This document shows, one piece after another, positions 62,204 through 64,000 of a stretch of DNA of 64,000 nucleotides; positions within the stretch are counted from its first letter, which is position 1, and the number at the start of each line of letters is the position of its first letter. The notes under the pieces were generated by a model. It worked only from the letters and a program-made list of their open reading frames with translations. It made no database searches and was not told where the DNA came from. Position numbers and translations under genes: made by a program. Source of the DNA: Curvivirga sp965219885 (GTDB lineage Bacteria > Pseudomonadota > Alphaproteobacteria > UBA8366 > Aestuariispiraceae); NCBI RefSeq assembly GCF_965219885.1, contig NZ_CBDCOT010000008.1:572329-636328 (forward strand), given 5' to 3'.

Positions 62204-62586
62204 AAAAAGAAATAATAGAAACGGTAAAACTAGTTCAAGCACAGATTTCAATTGTTAATGATTTATGGGCATATTATTCGGCAGTTACTCTTGGAGTGAT
62301 TGGTTTTATAATATCACGAAAAAACGCTGATAATCTAACAAAAGAAGAGGTCATCGCTTTTATACTTGGATACTCACTATTTGCCATTGGAAATATGATT
62401 GCATTAACAAAAGGGCAGTCCACATTACACTATTTAGCAAATATTAATGACCAAACACCTGAAAATATAATAGTTTTTGATGTTTTTTCTAAGAATACAA
62501 CGCTTACTTTCCAACTAATAATGTATTTCAGCGCAATAGGGGTTATTGCCTTTACAAGTAAACAAGTATTTAAAAAATCCAAATAA
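62197..62586 (+). CDS. Hypothetical membrane protein, 129 aa
   Basis: No family recognised. Three hydrophobic segments are visible (about 22-40, 47-68 and 103-122), the first after LVQAQISIVNDLWAYY. The gene is AT-rich and translationally coupled to the 93-aa gene upstream (7-nt overlap); the UDG gene follows 10 nt later and may be in the same transcript. A membrane plus small cytosolic pair of this kind could be a sensor or effector set, but nothing shows this. Confidence 0.6.
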   Translation: MLEKEIIETVKLVQAQISIVNDLWAYYSAVTLGVIGFIISRKNADNLTKEEVIAFILGYSLFAIGNMIALTKGQSTLHYLANINDQTPENIIVFDVFSKNTTLTFQLIMYFSAIGVIAFTSKQVFKKSK

Positions 62587-62596
62587 GGGAGATTAA

Positions 62597-63235
62597 ATGG
62601 AACCCAATTTCCCAGATCATGACTGCAATATATGCCCTAGATTGAAATCCTATATTGATTTTCAACGGATTGAACATCCTGAATGGCATAATGGGCCTGT
62701 GCGCAGTTTTGGAAGTATTAAATCAGAAGTCTTAATACTTGGTTTAGCCCCGGGTCTTCACGGGGCTAATACCACTGGACGTCCATTCACCGGGGATATG
62801 TCAGGTATTTTATTATTTGAAATGATAGAGAAATATGGATTTTCTAATGGAAAATTCGAAAACAATCCTGATGATAAACTAGAACTTATCAATTGTCGCA
62901 TCTCAAATGCTGTACGTTGTGTGCCGCCAGAAAATCGACCCACAGGTGTTGAGATGAATAACTGCCTACCCTTTCTAAAAGATGAAATAGAGGCCATGAG
63001 CAATCTAAAAGCCATCATGTGCTTAGGCACTGTTAGTCATAACAATGCATTAAAAGCATTGGGATATAAGAAATCACATGCAAAATTTGCACATAATGCA
63101 AAAGTAACACTCGACAACGGCATTACCCTTTTCGACAGCTATCATTGCTCTCGCTATAATCTGAATACAAGACGCTTAACGCCAGAAATGTTCGAAGACG
63201 TTTTTAAAGATATAAAGAAATATATTGAAGGCTAA
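62597..63235 (+). CDS. Uracil-DNA glycosylase, family 5 (UdgB-like)
   Basis: A 212-aa Fe-S uracil-DNA glycosylase. The family-5 motif is GLAPGLHGANTTGRPFTGD (the usual GANRTGRPFTGD, with Thr for Arg) and the second motif is YHCSRYNLNTRRLT. Iron-sulfur Cys candidates are Cys10 and Cys13 (CNICPRL) and the Cys residues of LINCRISNAVRC. It excises uracil or deaminated purines from DNA. It is encoded next to smpB, a usual alphaproteobacterial position, with which it converges. Confidence 0.9.
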   Translation: MEPNFPDHDCNICPRLKSYIDFQRIEHPEWHNGPVRSFGSIKSEVLILGLAPGLHGANTTGRPFTGDMSGILLFEMIEKYGFSNGKFENNPDDKLELINCRISNAVRCVPPENRPTGVEMNNCLPFLKDEIEAMSNLKAIMCLGTVSHNNALKALGYKKSHAKFAHNAKVTLDNGITLFDSYHCSRYNLNTRRLTPEMFEDVFKDIKKYIEG

Positions 63236-63244
63236 GCATAATTA

Positions 63245-63745
63245 TTAACCTAACTCTCTCATCAAGCGACCTTGCTTTTTCTTCCAGTCACGCTCTTTGA
63301 TAGATTCACGTTTATCAACGCTTTTCTTACCCTTAGCCAAACCTAAAGATAGCTTACAGATACCACGATCGTTAAAATAAAGTGACATTGGAATCAAAGA
63401 CATACCGTCACGACGTACTAAACCTGACAGGCGATCTAATTCTTTACGTTTCACCAATAATTTGCGATCACGCTTTGGCTTATGTTGCATCTTTTGATGT
63501 GCATTTGGATATTCACCAATATGCACATTTTGAAGCCATAACTCACCATCTTTTGGCGCCGCAAAGGCATCAGACAAAGAAACAGTACCAGAACGCAAGG
63601 ATTTAACCTCCGTTCCCGCCAAGACAATGCCGCATTCCACGGTTTCTTCGATGGAATAGTCATGTCGGGCACGACGGTTCTGGGCAACCGTTCCCGTCGC
63701 TAATAAAGCCGCCTTCTTTTTGGCATTTTTATTTTTACCCGCCAT
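63245..63745 (-). CDS. smpB: SsrA-binding protein SmpB
   Basis: A 166-aa SmpB, the tmRNA partner in trans-translation. Conserved are RRARHDYSIEETVECGIVL, GTEVKSLRSGTVSLSDAF, NVHIGEYPNA and the C-terminal basic tail after GLAKGKKSVDKRESIKERD that enters the empty A site. It is followed on the plus-strand side by UDG and preceded by dapA. Confidence 0.97.
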   Translation of the reverse strand: MAGKNKNAKKKAALLATGTVAQNRRARHDYSIEETVECGIVLAGTEVKSLRSGTVSLSDAFAAPKDGELWLQNVHIGEYPNAHQKMQHKPKRDRKLLVKRKELDRLSGLVRRDGMSLIPMSLYFNDRGICKLSLGLAKGKKSVDKRESIKERDWKKKQGRLMRELG

Positions 63746-63770
63746 AACTTAACAATCCTTAAGAATTCAC

Positions 63771-64000
63771 TTAAAGCAAACCTGCACCTTCAAGTGCCGC
63801 TTTAACTTGCGCTTTACCTGCATCCGTCAATTCAACAACAGGTAAACGACCACGCGCCGAACATAAACCAAGTAACTCTGCCGCGTATTTAGCTGGTGCC
63901 GGAGACGGCTCACAGAACATCGCGTCATGGATTGGCATCAAGATATCACGTATGCGCGCAACTTCATCCCAATTTTTCACATTCCATGCATCGTGTAATT
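63771..64000 (-). CDS. dapA: 4-hydroxy-tetrahydrodipicolinate synthase, C-terminal fragment (cut by window edge)
   Basis: Only the last ~76 codons are in the window, reading LHDAWNVKNWDEVARIRD onward to EGAGLL. The frame is open to the window end, so the gene continues beyond it; the apparent short frame starting with GTG (at 63980) is internal. The segment FCEPSPAPAKYAAELLGLC and LPVVELTDAGKAQVKAAL are typical of the C-terminal helices of DapA. It makes the lysine precursor from pyruvate and aspartate semialdehyde. Confidence 0.92.
   Translation of the reverse strand, partial: LHDAWNVKNWDEVARIRDILMPIHDAMFCEPSPAPAKYAAELLGLCSARGRLPVVELTDAGKAQVKAALEGAGLL

Noticed and set aside
1..64000. CRISPR arrays, insertion sequences, rRNA or prophage genes
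   Set aside because: No regularly spaced repeats, transposase, integrase, rRNA or phage structural genes were seen.

Overview
The window looks like chromosome of a marine, low-GC alphaproteobacterium of the Rhodospirillales sort (Terasakiella/Kiloniella/Thalassospira-like). This is inferred from gene content: a DUF2948 gene beside murA, a PAS_5-type single-domain protein, the dapA-smpB-udg-NYN-rpoZ-rsh-acpS-lepB-rnc-era neighbourhood, and a reductive pyrimidine pathway under a RutR-like regulator. No insertion sequence, integrase or CRISPR array is visible. Most of the window is ordinary chromosome; accessory pieces are small and sit at 0.1-2.3 kb, 13.9-15.7 kb, 16.9-21.4 kb and 61.9-62.6 kb.

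Layout. 0.1-2.3 kb: a membrane protein overlapping an exported trypsin-like protease with an unrecognised C-terminal half. 2.3-5.2 kb: two divergent glutamine-synthetase-like (PuuA-type) genes. 5.3-8.4 kb: PilZ protein, M48-TPR lipoprotein protease and a multi-pass membrane protein. 8.4-13.5 kb: ald, DUF2948, murA, dcd, a 45-aa basic protein and a LysR regulator. 13.7 kb: tRNA-Thr(GGT), followed at once by an ApeA-like HEPN anti-phage protein and ogt. 16.3-21.4 kb: PAS_5 protein and a 1477-aa FecR/RTX secreted protein.

21.6-37.3 kb is a pyrimidine catabolism region. It holds preT-preA (dihydropyrimidine dehydrogenase), hydA (dihydropyrimidinase), two different candidates for the last step (a nitrilase-fold and an M20-fold N-carbamoyl amidohydrolase), an NCS1 transporter, a BASS-type transporter and a RutR-like TetR regulator. 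Two identical perfect RutR operators lie in front of the regulator and between preT and the BASS gene. Between them sits a LysR-controlled operon of a DddP-like M24 protein, a GMC oxidoreductase and a small cupin.

37.3-47.7 kb: MFS transporter, an Aer-like receptor split into PAS and MCP genes, an orphan solute-binding protein, CPCC protein, tautomerase, agmatinase, a LuxR-type regulator behind a 20-bp palindrome, a diguanylate cyclase, an ATPase/kinase, a VOC protein and an AraC regulator. 47.8-55 kb: rplM-rpsI with a structured leader, thioesterase, enoyl-CoA hydratase, CoA-binding protein, FemAB-like protein, hisI, VOC protein and an EAL-CBS-GGDEF protein. 55-64 kb: era, rnc, lepB, acpS, rsh, rpoZ, a NYN protein, two small AT-rich unknown genes, a family-5 uracil-DNA glycosylase, smpB and the 3' end of dapA, cut by the window edge.
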